DNA of 19,198 nucleotides from Nitrospinota bacterium (GCA_016200365.1 JACQEW010000196.1:1-19198); one strand, 5' to 3'. Positions 1 through 7,742 are shown, counted from the stretch's first letter. The notes: generated by a model from the sequence alone, not told the origin. Translations and numbers: made by a program.

Positions 1-180
1 GAGTTGAAACATAAAATCAGGGGGAAAGCGTTTGATATTTCTTTTTACCTGTTCTCTAAGCCTGATTGGCTTTACATCATAGAAAGCGGCTAAATCTTTA
101 TCCAGCATTACCTGAACACTTCGGAGAGTATAAATTCTGTTCTGGATTTCTTCAGGTTTTATCAATTCATTTCCGCTCAT
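1..180 (-). CDS. ORF6N-domain protein, N-terminal part (runs off the window)
   Basis: The first 60 codons are present, starting at the ATG complementary to 178-180. The peptide has the typical opening of the ORF6N domain: a short acidic lead, then RSVQVMLDKDLAAFYDV, then REQVKRNIKRFPPDFMFQL at the window edge. ORF6N is a probable DNA-binding domain first named from phage proteins, and such genes are common between hsdM and hsdS of type I restriction loci. The start codon overlaps the hsdM stop as ATGA, which implies translational coupling within one operon. The molecular role of these proteins is not established. The family call is strong despite truncation. Whether hsdS and hsdR follow cannot be seen. 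Confidence 0.85.
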   Translation of the reverse strand, partial: MSGNELIKPEEIQNRIYTLRSVQVMLDKDLAAFYDVKPIRLREQVKRNIKRFPPDFMFQL

Positions 181-1799
181 ACCAACTTTACCTTTTTCAG
201 ATTCTCTTTAATCAAGGCATTGAGCCTTTCTTCCTCAAGCAACTGCGATTCCAACTCCGCCTTTAACGCATTAAACCTTTCCACAAAATTAAAATCGTCT
301 TCATCATCCGGCAGGCCGATATATCTGCCGGGGGTTAGGACATAATTTAATGCCTTTACTTCATCCAATGTCGCTGATTTGCAGAAACCTTGCACATCCT
401 TGTAGATACCCTCACCCTTGCCCTCTCCCATAGGGAGAGGGATGGAGGAGGTGGCACGCCAGTTGTGATATGTCCCTGCAATCAGGGCAATGTCTTCATC
501 GGACAGGTCCCTGTTTCTGCGGTTGATCAGATAGCCCATGTTGCGGGCATCTATAAATAAAATCTCGCCCTTTCTTTTCTGCTTATTGCGGTGCAAAAAC
601 CAAAGGCACGCCGGTATCTGAGTATTGAGAAACAGCTTTGTTGGCAGATTTACAATGCAATCAATAAGGTCGTTCTCAATCATTGCTTTGCGTATCTCGC
701 CTTCATTATTTGTCTTTGTGGTCAAAGAGCCTTTTGCCAATACAAATCCCGCCATGCCTGTCGGCGCAAGGTGATAAAGAAAATGCTGTATCCATGCGTA
801 ATTTGCATTGTTCGGCGGAGGCGGCAGTTTTTGTCCCAGCACACTCCAACGAGCGTCATTTTGGAGCAGGTCTCCGCTCCAATCGCTGTCGTTAAACGGC
901 GGGTTTGCTATGATGTAATCTGCCTTTAGGTCTTTGTGTGTGTCATTGAGAAAAGAACCTTCATTGTTCCATTTTATATTACTGCTGTCTATATGACGGA
1001 TGGCAAGATTCATTTTTGCCAGTCGCCATGTGGTTTGGTTGCTCTCTTGCCCAAAAATGGAGATGCGGTCTGCCGGATTTAAAGATAACCCGTTGCCTTT
1101 TTTCCTGTAGTAATCCCTGTGCGCCTCAACAAACTTTTCGCTCTGCACAAACATGCCGCCGGAGCCGCAGCAAGGATCAAAGACTCTTCCCTCGTAAGGC
1201 TCAAGCATTTCAACAAGCAGTTTTACGACACTTGAGGGAGTATAAAACTGCCCGCCTTTTTTGCCTTCAGCTAAAGCGAATTCACCAAGGAAGTATTCAT
1301 AAACCTTGCCGAGAACATCTTTGCTCTGTGCTTCTTTGGTCCCAATAGCTGCGCTGCCTATCAAATCTATTAGACCGCCTAAGCTTTGCTTGTCTAATTT
1401 TTCCTGAGCATAAACCTTTGGCAGAACTCCTCTGAGAGAAGGATTGTCCTTTTCAATCGCATCCATCGCATCGTCAACATCCTTGCCTATGGCCGGGAGT
1501 TTTGCCCTGCCTTGCAGCCAATTCCAGCGTGCAGATGGCGGCACATAAAAGACTTTCTCGGCGGTGTATTCGTTTTTATCTTCGGGGTCTGCGCCTTCAT
1601 AATCGCCTTTACCCTCTTTGAGTTTTTGATAAAGCTCCTCAAAGGCATCAGAGATATATTTCGGGAAGATTAAGCCAAGAACAACATGCTTATATTCGGC
1701 GGCATCCATGTTCTTCCGCAGTTTGTCCGCAGCCTTCCAGAGCTTTTTCTCTAACGGCTCATCGTTCCGACTCTTTTTATCTTTAGCGCTTTTAGCCAT
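177..1799 (-). CDS. hsdM: Type I restriction-modification system DNA methyltransferase subunit M
   Basis: A 540-residue N6-adenine methyltransferase subunit, expected to work with HsdS (specificity) and HsdR (cleavage) and to methylate adenine in a bipartite site using S-adenosylmethionine. The N-terminal helical HsdM domain covers about residues 15-150. The SAM-binding motif I is FDPCCGSGGMF at 207-217 and the catalytic motif IV is NPPF at 299-302. The C-terminal GFCKSAT and LTPGRYIG signatures (about 471-495) are typical of HsdM. Length is normal for the family. Residues about 452-464 (IPLPMGEGKGEG) come from a palindromic repeat between the usual YHNWR and Y.DV.GFCKSA segments. The gene starts directly after the stop of a 45-codon open remnant, and no strong ribosome binding site is visible. 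It overlaps the next gene by ATGA. Confidence 0.95.
   Translation of the reverse strand: MAKSAKDKKSRNDEPLEKKLWKAADKLRKNMDAAEYKHVVLGLIFPKYISDAFEELYQKLKEGKGDYEGADPEDKNEYTAEKVFYVPPSARWNWLQGRAKLPAIGKDVDDAMDAIEKDNPSLRGVLPKVYAQEKLDKQSLGGLIDLIGSAAIGTKEAQSKDVLGKVYEYFLGEFALAEGKKGGQFYTPSSVVKLLVEMLEPYEGRVFDPCCGSGGMFVQSEKFVEAHRDYYRKKGNGLSLNPADRISIFGQESNQTTWRLAKMNLAIRHIDSSNIKWNNEGSFLNDTHKDLKADYIIANPPFNDSDWSGDLLQNDARWSVLGQKLPPPPNNANYAWIQHFLYHLAPTGMAGFVLAKGSLTTKTNNEGEIRKAMIENDLIDCIVNLPTKLFLNTQIPACLWFLHRNKQKRKGEILFIDARNMGYLINRRNRDLSDEDIALIAGTYHNWRATSSIPLPMGEGKGEGIYKDVQGFCKSATLDEVKALNYVLTPGRYIGLPDDEDDFNFVERFNALKAELESQLLEEERLNALIKENLKKVKLV
409..441. repeat. Palindromic repeat inserted in frame in hsdM
   Basis: Inside hsdM a C-rich block is followed by a perfect 9-bp inverted repeat, CCCTCTCCC at 421-429 and GGGAGAGGG at 433-441, with a 3-nt loop. 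It encodes the PLPMGEGKGEG peptide, which does not belong to the HsdM fold. From memory, similar CCCTCACCC/CCCTCTCCC palindromes are widespread in bacterial genomes. A related C-rich segment lies in mnmE at about 2255-2293. Confidence 0.7.
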
Positions 1800-1937
1800 C
1801 TATAAATTATGGTCAAAGGCAATAGGATGCGGCAGACTGTCTTCTATAAATATGCCGATGCCTTTTGCATCGTCCTTTGCCTTCAGGATGCCGTATGTCT
1901 GAGCGGCAAATAGCGTTGAAATAGTAATGAGTTGTAT
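1800..1937 (-). pseudogene. Possible C-terminal gene remnant upstream of hsdM
   Basis: Between mnmE and hsdM an open frame of 45 codons ends with TAG at 1800-1802, directly abutting the hsdM ATG. Its peptide ends GIFIEDSLPHPIAFDHNL and looks protein-like, but the frame has no ATG, GTG or TTG start after the preceding TAA. I do not recognise the family. It may be the tail of a gene whose front was deleted, with hsdM once translated from the upstream cistron. It may equally be chance. No other gene or clear promoter is visible in 1800-1948. Confidence 0.25.
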
Positions 1938-1948
1938 TTATTATTCTA

Positions 1949-3322
1949 TCATTTTCCTATGCAAAACTCCTGAAATATCCTGTTCAGGACATCCTCAGAG
2001 TATGTTTCCCCGGTAATCTCACCGAGATTTTCGAGGGCAAGCCGTATATCTGCTGCTATAAATTCGGGTGAGAAATTGTTATTTATAGCAATGATAGCCT
2101 TTTCAATGGCATCATGAGCCTTTGAAAGTGATTCTCTGTGTCTTTCCCTTGTAATAAATAGACCTTCTTGAGTCTTACAGTGTCCATTATAAATAATATC
2201 GAAAATCTTATCTTTTAACTTATCGAGACCGATATTTTTTAGAGCGGATATTTTTAAAAATCCCCCCTCACCCTGCCCCTCTATTTTATTTCCCATATCA
2301 ATCTTATTTATTGCAATAATAACAGGTTTATCTTTTTGTCTAAGATCATTTATCAGGTTTATCTCCTCTTCTTTTACACCCTCTGAACCGTCCAGCAGAA
2401 AAATAATCAATCCCGCACCTTCGATAGCCTTTTGAGTCCTTTTTATCCCCTCCTGCTCGATTAACTCTCCTGATTCCCTTATGCCTGCTGTATCTATAAT
2501 TTTTATTGTCAATCCGTTTATGTTTAATCCCTCTTCAATCGTATCCCTCGTTGTGCCGGGTATGGAAGTTACGATTGCTCTTTCCTCATTTAAGAGTGCG
2601 TTCATCAAACTCGACTTGCCTACATTGGGTCTGCCGGCTATTACTACAGACACCCCTTCCCTGTAAATCTTTCCATATTTGTATGTCCCAATCAATTGCT
2701 TTATGTCATGCAATGCTGTTTCTGCTTTTTTCTGTAATGTAAGGGGGGTAAATTCAATATCCTCCTCCGGAAAATCTATCGAAGCCTCTATTTCCGATAG
2801 AACCTCTATCAAGATATTTCTTATGGAGGTTATCTTTTCTGCAAGCCCACCCTGCAGTTGAGTCATTGCAGACTCGAGGGCAAGGTCAGTTTTTGATTTG
2901 ATAATATCAATTACTGCCTCTGCCTGAAGGAGATTTATTCTTCCATTTAAAAACGCCCTCTTTGTAAATTCACCAGGCTCGGCATGCCTCGCACCATTTT
3001 TAAGGGTTAAACCTAAGATACTGCGAAGGGGGAGATTGCCGCCATGACAGCTTATTTCCACCATGTCCTCTCTGGTAAAGCTCTTAGGCGAGAACATGGC
3101 TGTGAGCATAACCTCGTCTATCCTCTTTCCTGTATCCGGATCTTTTATGTAACCTAAGATAACTTTGTGGGACTCTATTCCGTTTAAGCCCTTTCCTCCC
3201 GGGGTGGCGAAAATTTTTTTTGCGATGGATACTGAGGCAGGACCACTCATCCTGACAATCCCTATACCGCCCTCTCCGTGAGGGGTTGAAACAGCGGATA
3301 TGGTATCGGTGAGGTCAAACAT
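1949..3322 (-). CDS. mnmE: tRNA uridine-5-carboxymethylaminomethyl(34) synthesis GTPase MnmE
   Basis: A 457-residue GTPase that works with MnmG to modify wobble uridine U34 of certain tRNAs, in the cytoplasm. The N-terminal folate-binding domain starts DTISAVSTPHGEGGIGIVR. The G domain shows GRPNVGKSS at 230-238 (G1), GTTRDT at 256-261 (G2), DTAG at 277-280 (G3) and NKID at 339-342 (G4). The invariant C-terminal CIGK is at 454-457. Full length for the family. Right after G4, residues 344-356 (GNKIEGQGEGGFL) read like repeat-derived sequence and resemble the GEGKGEG insert in hsdM. It is last in the rpmH-rnpA-yidC-jag-mnmE block, 85 bp after jag. mnmG, often next, is absent. The start has no obvious ribosome binding site but matches the canonical N-terminus. 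Confidence 0.97.
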   Translation of the reverse strand: MFDLTDTISAVSTPHGEGGIGIVRMSGPASVSIAKKIFATPGGKGLNGIESHKVILGYIKDPDTGKRIDEVMLTAMFSPKSFTREDMVEISCHGGNLPLRSILGLTLKNGARHAEPGEFTKRAFLNGRINLLQAEAVIDIIKSKTDLALESAMTQLQGGLAEKITSIRNILIEVLSEIEASIDFPEEDIEFTPLTLQKKAETALHDIKQLIGTYKYGKIYREGVSVVIAGRPNVGKSSLMNALLNEERAIVTSIPGTTRDTIEEGLNINGLTIKIIDTAGIRESGELIEQEGIKRTQKAIEGAGLIIFLLDGSEGVKEEEINLINDLRQKDKPVIIAINKIDMGNKIEGQGEGGFLKISALKNIGLDKLKDKIFDIIYNGHCKTQEGLFITRERHRESLSKAHDAIEKAIIAINNNFSPEFIAADIRLALENLGEITGETYSEDVLNRIFQEFCIGK

Positions 3323-3340
3323 ACAAAAAAGGATACAGAT

Positions 3341-3404
3341 AAGTTGAGTAGTTAAGTGGTTGAGTAGTTAAACAACTCAACAACGCAACAACTCAACTAC
3401 TTAA
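3341..3404. repeat. Octamer hairpin array between jag and mnmE
   Basis: The spacer reads as eight consecutive 8-bp units. The first four are of the form AAGTTGAG, TAGTTAAG, TGGTTGAG, TAGTTAAA. The last four are of the complementary kind: CAACTCAA, CAACGCAA, CAACTCAA, CTACTTAA. The halves pair to a long imperfect hairpin, for example GTTAAGT at 3351-3357 with ACTTAAC at 3399-3405. It may affect read-through from jag to mnmE, which is inference. Confidence 0.75.
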
Positions 3405-3407
3405 CTC

Positions 3408-4064
3408 CTATAAACTTCTGACTCCTGTCCTTCTTGGAGAGACTACCACCTTTCTTTCAAATCCCTCTCCTTCGCTTATAGTCTCTACTGACAGGTCATC
3501 CCGAAGCGCTATATGGATTACCTTTCTGTCACGGGCATTCATTGATGCTATTGATGCAGGTCTGCCTGTCATTTTTACCTGACTGGCGAGCTTTTTTGCA
3601 AGGCTGTGAAGCTTCTCTATCCGCCTCTCCCTGTAGTTTTCCGTATCTACGATTATATTCACCCTGTCCTCGAATTTTCTATTCACAATCCTGTCTACTA
3701 TATGCTCAAGAGAATCCAGGGTTTCTCCTCTCCTGCCGATGAGAATACCTCCGTAATCGCTGAAAATATTTAAGCGAATCGTATCCCCTTCTCTATTCCC
3801 CTCGACCCTTGCCTCGAGCTTCATGCCGTTGAGCAGTCTTTGAAGAACCTCTATGCCCTCGGCAGCTTTTCCATCACCTGTATCAGCAGGCGATTTGTTA
3901 AAGGCAGCCTTTACCTTTACCTTCTCCTCCCCAAAACCGAAGAACTTTCTCTCTTTTCCGATAACCTCTATTTTAATCTCATCCCTCGACGATGCGCCGA
4001 GTTTTTCCATGGCATTCTCTACCGCCTCATCTTCTGTAGCGCCTTCGCCTTCCACCCACTCCAT
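3408..4064 (-). CDS. jag: RNA-binding protein Jag / KhpB (SpoIIIJ-associated)
   Basis: A 218-residue cytoplasmic RNA-binding protein, nearly always encoded beside yidC. The N-terminal Jag domain covers residues 1-52 (MEWVEGEGATEDEAVENA at the start, KERKFFGFG near 37-45). A KH domain has its GxxG loop as IGRRG at 109-113. A C-terminal R3H domain covers about 145-210, with NARDRKVIH at 176-184. Known members bind RNA and influence cell elongation or membrane-protein insertion; the exact role here is unknown. I start it at 4064 because GGAGGAGG lies a few bases upstream and the peptide then matches the family N-terminus. A start 45 bases further up would add residues encoded by the hexamer repeat. 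Confidence 0.95.
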   Translation of the reverse strand: MEWVEGEGATEDEAVENAMEKLGASSRDEIKIEVIGKERKFFGFGEEKVKVKAAFNKSPADTGDGKAAEGIEVLQRLLNGMKLEARVEGNREGDTIRLNIFSDYGGILIGRRGETLDSLEHIVDRIVNRKFEDRVNIIVDTENYRERRIEKLHSLAKKLASQVKMTGRPASIASMNARDRKVIHIALRDDLSVETISEGEGFERKVVVSPRRTGVRSL

Positions 4065-4089
4065 AAAAACCTCCTCCAGTCTAAAAAAT

Positions 4090-4155
4090 AAGGCTGAGGC
4101 TAAGGTCAAGGCTAAGAAATTTTAACTCAACCTTTACCTCAACCTTAACCTTTTT
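4090..4155. repeat. Hexamer hairpin array between yidC and jag
   Basis: The spacer is phased in 6-bp units. One arm is purine-rich (AAGGCT, GAGGCT, AAGGTC, AAGGCT). It is followed by complementary-type units (CTCAAC, CTTTAC, CTCAAC, CTTAAC). The two arms form an imperfect hairpin with some G-U pairs. The array fills nearly all of the space between the yidC stop and the jag ribosome binding site. Confidence 0.65.
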
Positions 4156-5746
4156 ATTTTTTCATTTGTTTGGATATTGCATACTGCTGGGCTATTGACA
4201 GAATATTGTTGACAAGCCAGTATAAGACAAGTCCTGACGGAAAATTTAAAAACATAAAGGTAAATATTACGGGCATTATAAGCATTATCTTCGCCTGCGT
4301 CGGATCTCCTGTGGAAGGGGTCATCTTCTGCTGTATAAGCATCGTGCCCCCCATTATGATAGGTGTTATATAATAAGGGTCTTTGTCCGAGAGGTCTTTT
4401 ATCCATCCGAAAAACGGCGACTGTCTCAGCTCGATGGTCTCCATGAGAATCTTATACAGTGCAATAAATACAGGTATCTGTATAATGATAAGAAAAAAAC
4501 CGCCGAATGGGTTGACCTTATTCTCCTTGTATAACCTCATCAATTCCGTGCTCATCTTTTGACGGTCGTTTTTATGCCTCTCCTGTATTATCTTCAATTC
4601 AGGCTGGAGCCTCTGCAGCTTTTGCATGGATTTAAGGCTCTTCTGGCTCAAGGGGTAGAAGATGAGTTTTATGATGACTGTGAGAATTATTATTGCGATT
4701 CCATAATTATGCGTGAAGCGGTAAAACAGCTTCAAAACCTTAAATAAAGGCTTTGCCAGAAAATCGAACCATCCGTAGTTAATAATCTCTTCGAGGGATA
4801 CATTGTAAGATTTAAGTATTTCGCTCTCCTTTGGTCCTGCATATAGAATAACCCTGTTTTCAGCCCTTCCATTGACCGAAATATATTCCAGCCCTACAGA
4901 CACATCTCCTGTCTCAGAGGTCTTGCTTATTGCCTTGAAGCCCTTTGCTTCAACAGGTATAAGGGCTGCCATAAAATATTTATTCTGCATTGCAACCCAT
5001 TTTATATTGCCCTCGTGATAGATTTGCTCGCCCTTTCCCTTTAATTTATCTAAGATTAATTCCCTGCCTATATATGAGGTCGGTCCTTCGTAACTGTATC
5101 CGTCAGAACCACCGTCCGACTTCAAGCCGGGGCCCCACAAAGCCTGATATGAAAAACCCCCGGCAGATGCAGCTCCTCCGTCTGTTTTTATGCTTACATC
5201 AATCTTATACTCATCATGATAAAAGGTATACTCCTTATAAATTTCAAAACCTGAATCATCTCTATAGGAAAATCTGACTGAAATGCTCCTCCTGTCGGGG
5301 GAAAGGGTTACTATATCCTCAATTTTAGCCGTATCGAATAATGTGCTGTTAATCGCATCGGAAAAATTTTTATCCGTGAATTCCAGTTTTACAGGCAGAA
5401 GCTTGCCCTCTGCATCTTTAACAAGATTAACAGGGGCGCCGTCCTTTGTTTTGTATTTAAGCAAGTTTATCGCTTTGATTTTCCCTCCCCTGTTGGTGAG
5501 AATTACCTCTGTAACTCTTGTATCTATTTTTATCTCCCTCTCTTTAACCGCTGCCTCCCTGATTTTAATGACTTCTTCAGCCCTCAATGCCATATCTTTA
5601 ACCACAGGGGGCTCGGCAGCCTTTTCGGCCTTCTTCTCATGTTCAGGTTTTACTTTGCCCGGTTCAAACCTGCTAATATAGTAATATTGATAGAGTATGA
5701 AAACCAATACAGAAAGGATTACAGCAAGAAAAGCCCTTTTTTCCAT
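4154..5746 (-). CDS. yidC: Membrane protein insertase YidC
   Basis: A 530-residue Gram-negative-type insertase that inserts and folds inner-membrane proteins, alone or with Sec. Visible parts are an N-terminal membrane anchor (about 5-23), a large periplasmic beta-rich domain (about 75-315), and the conserved insertase core from about 330. Core helices are near 348-366, 412-432, 457-471 and 486-520. Motifs include KSLKSMQKLQRLQPELK at 369-385 and the NPFGGFF segment near 412. The groove position that is arginine in E. coli is Lys360 here. AGGAG lies nine bases before the ATG. The usual yidD between rnpA and yidC is absent: the 100-bp gap carries only a 14-codon frame opening with a GTG that overlaps the rnpA stop. 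Confidence 0.97.
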   Translation of the reverse strand: MEKRAFLAVILSVLVFILYQYYYISRFEPGKVKPEHEKKAEKAAEPPVVKDMALRAEEVIKIREAAVKEREIKIDTRVTEVILTNRGGKIKAINLLKYKTKDGAPVNLVKDAEGKLLPVKLEFTDKNFSDAINSTLFDTAKIEDIVTLSPDRRSISVRFSYRDDSGFEIYKEYTFYHDEYKIDVSIKTDGGAASAGGFSYQALWGPGLKSDGGSDGYSYEGPTSYIGRELILDKLKGKGEQIYHEGNIKWVAMQNKYFMAALIPVEAKGFKAISKTSETGDVSVGLEYISVNGRAENRVILYAGPKESEILKSYNVSLEEIINYGWFDFLAKPLFKVLKLFYRFTHNYGIAIIILTVIIKLIFYPLSQKSLKSMQKLQRLQPELKIIQERHKNDRQKMSTELMRLYKENKVNPFGGFFLIIIQIPVFIALYKILMETIELRQSPFFGWIKDLSDKDPYYITPIIMGGTMLIQQKMTPSTGDPTQAKIMLIMPVIFTFMFLNFPSGLVLYWLVNNILSIAQQYAISKQMKK

Positions 5747-5846
5747 TTCAGATAGCTCCTCTCCGCAAATAAATTATGTGCGGGGTAATTGAATTTCCTG
5801 TAATTTTAATTATGGAAGGAGGCAAAAGGAGAGACATAAAATACTT

Positions 5847-6218
5847 TCACTGTCTATGCCGATAGCTTGTATCCGCTATTGCCCCTGATTCAATCAGGGA
5901 CAAGAAAATCTTCTCCACATCTTTATAGGAAAGTTCTTCGGCGCCCTTTTTAGCTGCTATTACAATATCATGAGGTTCAGTAAATTTATCTTTAATCTTC
6001 CTGAAAACCTCTCTCACCAGCCTCTTTACCCTGTTTCTCTTTACTGCCGTTCCAACCCTTTTGGGAACAGATATTCCGATTCTCGTATAACCCTGCTCGT
6101 TCTTTAGTCCGTATATTACAAAAACTCCTTTATTTACCCTCCAGCCTTTATCGTATACCTCTTTATACTGCCACCGTTTAAGGAGTCTTTCATTTTTACC
6201 AAAGGATTCACTACCCAT
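5847..6218 (-). CDS. rnpA: Ribonuclease P protein component
   Basis: A 123-residue basic protein that binds the RNase P RNA and helps 5' maturation of tRNA precursors. The central FVIYGLKN...RIGISVPKRVGTAVKRNRVKRLVREVFR stretch (about 33-75, abbreviated here) holds the RNR signature (KRNRVKRLVRE). The following helix and the IVIAAKKGAEELSY segment are also typical. Length is normal. It lies directly downstream of rpmH, separated by an octamer repeat array, and shares the operon with yidC. The start has little ribosome binding site, and the first residues (MGSESFG) are not conserved, so the start is less certain than the call. Confidence 0.95.
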   Translation of the reverse strand: MGSESFGKNERLLKRWQYKEVYDKGWRVNKGVFVIYGLKNEQGYTRIGISVPKRVGTAVKRNRVKRLVREVFRKIKDKFTEPHDIVIAAKKGAEELSYKDVEKIFLSLIESGAIADTSYRHRQ

Positions 6219-6232
6219 TTTTAAGAGTTCAT

Positions 6233-6288
6233 GAGCTTATGAGTTTATGAGTTTATGGGTTTAACTCCTCAACTCACCAACTCACTAA
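6233..6288. repeat. Octamer array between rpmH and rnpA
   Basis: Seven consecutive 8-bp units. Four are of the form GAGCTTAT, GAGTTTAT, GAGTTTAT, GGGTTTAA, followed by three of the opposite sense, CTCCTCAA, CTCACCAA, CTCACTAA. The array covers the rpmH stop codon and most of the rpmH-rnpA gap. It has the same architecture as the jag-mnmE octamer array but different units. Confidence 0.7.
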
Positions 6289-6419
6289 ACTGTTAATCTC
6301 TTTCTCCCCTTGCCCCTTCTCCTCTTTAATACATTCCTGCCGCCTCTGGTAGACATCCTCTTCTTGAATCCATGGGTCCGCTTTCTTCTTACTTTACTCG
6401 GTTGATATGTCCTTTTCAA
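6285..6419 (-). CDS. rpmH: 50S ribosomal protein L34
   Basis: A 44-codon gene. The product opens (M)KRTYQPSKVRRKRTHGF and continues KKRMSTRGGRNVLKRRR, then GKGRKRLTV, the complete L34 pattern. It starts with TTG, not ATG, at the position where L34 always starts, with AGGAGA seven bases upstream, so the TTG is well supported. It is the first gene of the rpmH-rnpA-yidC-jag-mnmE unit. The stop TAG lies inside the octamer repeat array. L34 is a small ribosomal subunit-assembly protein of the large subunit. Confidence 0.97.
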   Translation of the reverse strand: MKRTYQPSKVRRKRTHGFKKRMSTRGGRNVLKRRRGKGRKRLTV

Positions 6420-6466
6420 TTTTCTCTCCTCTTACTGTTGAATTTTACATCAGCTTTATTGTAAAT

Positions 6467-6494
6467 AATTTATCATATTTATCCCAAAAGTCAA
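6467..6494 (-). promoter_or_regulatory. Probable sigma-70 promoter of the rpmH operon
   Basis: On the minus strand TTGACT (6494-6489) is followed after 16 bases by TAAATT (6472-6467), about 50 bases upstream of the rpmH start. It is the best sigma-70 match in the divergent rpmH/DHS gap. The -10 matches consensus at four of six positions. Confidence 0.5.
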
Positions 6495-6541
6495 GAACAA
6501 AAACCTGATCATAAAATATAATTCAAAAACATACAAACTCC

Positions 6542-6570
6542 TTGACATATAAAAAACCATAATATAGACT
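6542..6570 (+). promoter_or_regulatory. Probable sigma-70 promoter of the DHS-family gene
   Basis: A perfect -35 TTGACA at 6542-6547, then 17 bases, then TAGACT at 6565-6570. It reads away from rpmH toward the gene at 6669, leaving a leader of about 90 bases that contains the heptamer inverted repeat. Confidence 0.6.
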
Positions 6571-6580
6571 TATTCACGCC

Positions 6581-6647
6581 GTTAGAAGTTAGAAGTTAAG
6601 ATTGCAATAATAATCGATATTTATTCATTCGATGGCAGACTTCTAAC
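6581..6647. repeat. Heptamer repeat with inverted arm in the DHS leader
   Basis: GTTAGAA occurs twice in tandem from 6581, with a partial third unit. A perfect 9-bp inverted match follows (GTTAGAAGT at 6581-6589 with ACTTCTAAC at 6639-6647). The enclosed DNA is AT-rich. It would form a hairpin in the 5' leader of the downstream gene. Confidence 0.55.
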
Positions 6648-6668
6648 TGGGTTTGCTAAATTTAAAAA

Positions 6669-7718
6669 ATGAGCCATTTTCTTAAAAACAGGATAAAGCC
6701 TCGTGAAATAAATAAAAGGGCTTCTGTAAAGGCGATTGTGGAGGCGATGGGTAATAGCGCCTTTCAGGGCAAGAATATATCCTTAGCCCATGATATATGG
6801 GTTAAGATGCTCAAAGACAATACCACGATACTCTTCGGTCTTGCCGGCGCCCTTGTGCCGGCAGGGATGAGAGGCATCATTGCATATCTCGTTAAAAATC
6901 GTTTTATTGACTGCCTTGTATCCACCGGTGCAAATCTTTTTCACGACTGCCATGAGACGCTCGGAAGGTTCCATTTTCAGGGGAGCCACGAGGTGGATGA
7001 TATAAAGCTTTTTGAAAAGGGAATAGACAGGATATATGATGTCTTTGCATCAGAAAAGGAATTCAGAAAGACAGACGATTTCATAAAGAATTGGGCGAAG
7101 GGATTGAATCCTGAATTTGTTTCAGGAAAGAGGGCGATAACAACAAGGGAGTTTTTATACCGTCTCGGAGAAAAACTTTCAAAGGTGAGTAAGATTGAGG
7201 GGATACTTACCTCTGCATATAAAGCAAATGTGCCGGTCTACTGCCCTGCTATCGGGGACAGTTCGATAGGCATAGCCCTTGCGGCAGGCAGGGCAGAAGG
7301 GTCGAGCGAAATCCAGTTCGATCTGATAAAAGATGTCCTTGAAACGGCAGAGATAGTGAGCAGGTCTAAATCCACAGGGGTGATATATGTAGGAGGCGGC
7401 ACGCCGAAAAATTTTATACAGCAAACGGAGGTGACTGCCTCGATAATCAGCGATTCTGTTTCGGATGGGCATAAGTATGCCATACAGATTACAGCCGATT
7501 CGCCTCATTGGGGAGGACTTTCCGGGTGTACATTTAAGGAGGCTCAATCATGGGGTAAGATTGCAAGGGATGCCCGCAGCGTATCTCTCCATTCAGACGC
7601 CACAATAGCCCTGCCTATAATAGCCACTGCTGTGGCGGGTAGTTTCAATGTAAAAAGAAGAAAAATACCGCAATTTATCCTTAAAGGAGATTTAAAGATG
7701 ACAGCACCCCGCACATAA
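6669..7718 (+). CDS. Deoxyhypusine synthase family protein
   Basis: A 349-residue protein with the NAD-binding DHS fold. The family joins the aminobutyl group of spermidine to an amine acceptor through a lysine imine. In eukaryotes and archaea the acceptor is eIF5A; several bacterial members make homospermidine or have unknown acceptors. Seen here: STGANLFHD at 85-93, the PVYCPAIGDSSIG segment near 189-201, VGGGTPKNF at 241-249, GGLSG at 282-286, and EAQSWGKI at 291-298, where Lys297 aligns with the catalytic lysine of human DHS. All key elements seem present, so an active enzyme is likely. It has its own promoter and no polyamine gene beside it. No good ribosome binding site precedes the ATG. 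Homospermidine synthesis is the likelier role, but this is inference. Confidence 0.9.
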   Translation: MSHFLKNRIKPREINKRASVKAIVEAMGNSAFQGKNISLAHDIWVKMLKDNTTILFGLAGALVPAGMRGIIAYLVKNRFIDCLVSTGANLFHDCHETLGRFHFQGSHEVDDIKLFEKGIDRIYDVFASEKEFRKTDDFIKNWAKGLNPEFVSGKRAITTREFLYRLGEKLSKVSKIEGILTSAYKANVPVYCPAIGDSSIGIALAAGRAEGSSEIQFDLIKDVLETAEIVSRSKSTGVIYVGGGTPKNFIQQTEVTASIISDSVSDGHKYAIQITADSPHWGGLSGCTFKEAQSWGKIARDARSVSLHSDATIALPIIATAVAGSFNVKRRKIPQFILKGDLKMTAPRT

Positions 7719-7740
7719 GATTTATGTGCGGTGCATTTTA
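7704..7740 (+). terminator. Hairpin terminator after the DHS-family gene
   Basis: GCACCCCGCACATAA pairs with TTATGTGCGGTGC across a 3-nt loop, with a 2-nt bulge, followed by ATTTTAAT. The stop codon of the DHS gene lies in the stem. The T tract is short, so termination may be partial. Confidence 0.55.
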
Positions 7741-7742
7741 AT

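Noticed and set aside
4065..4109. Longer N-terminus of Jag starting at 4109
   Set aside because: The extra residues come from the hexamer array, and the strong ribosome binding site lies before the ATG at 4064.
5747..5846. Remnant of yidD between rnpA and yidC
   Set aside because: The only frame is 14 codons from a GTG and lacks the conserved cysteine and proline motifs of YidD.
6420..6668. Replication origin upstream of rpmH
   Set aside because: Only weak DnaA-box-like matches (such as TTATTCACG near 6570) in AT-rich DNA, no cluster and no dnaA gene nearby.
7179..7547. 122-codon antisense frame opposite the DHS-family gene
   Set aside because: It lies wholly opposite a well-supported gene, has no ribosome binding site and no recognisable protein features.
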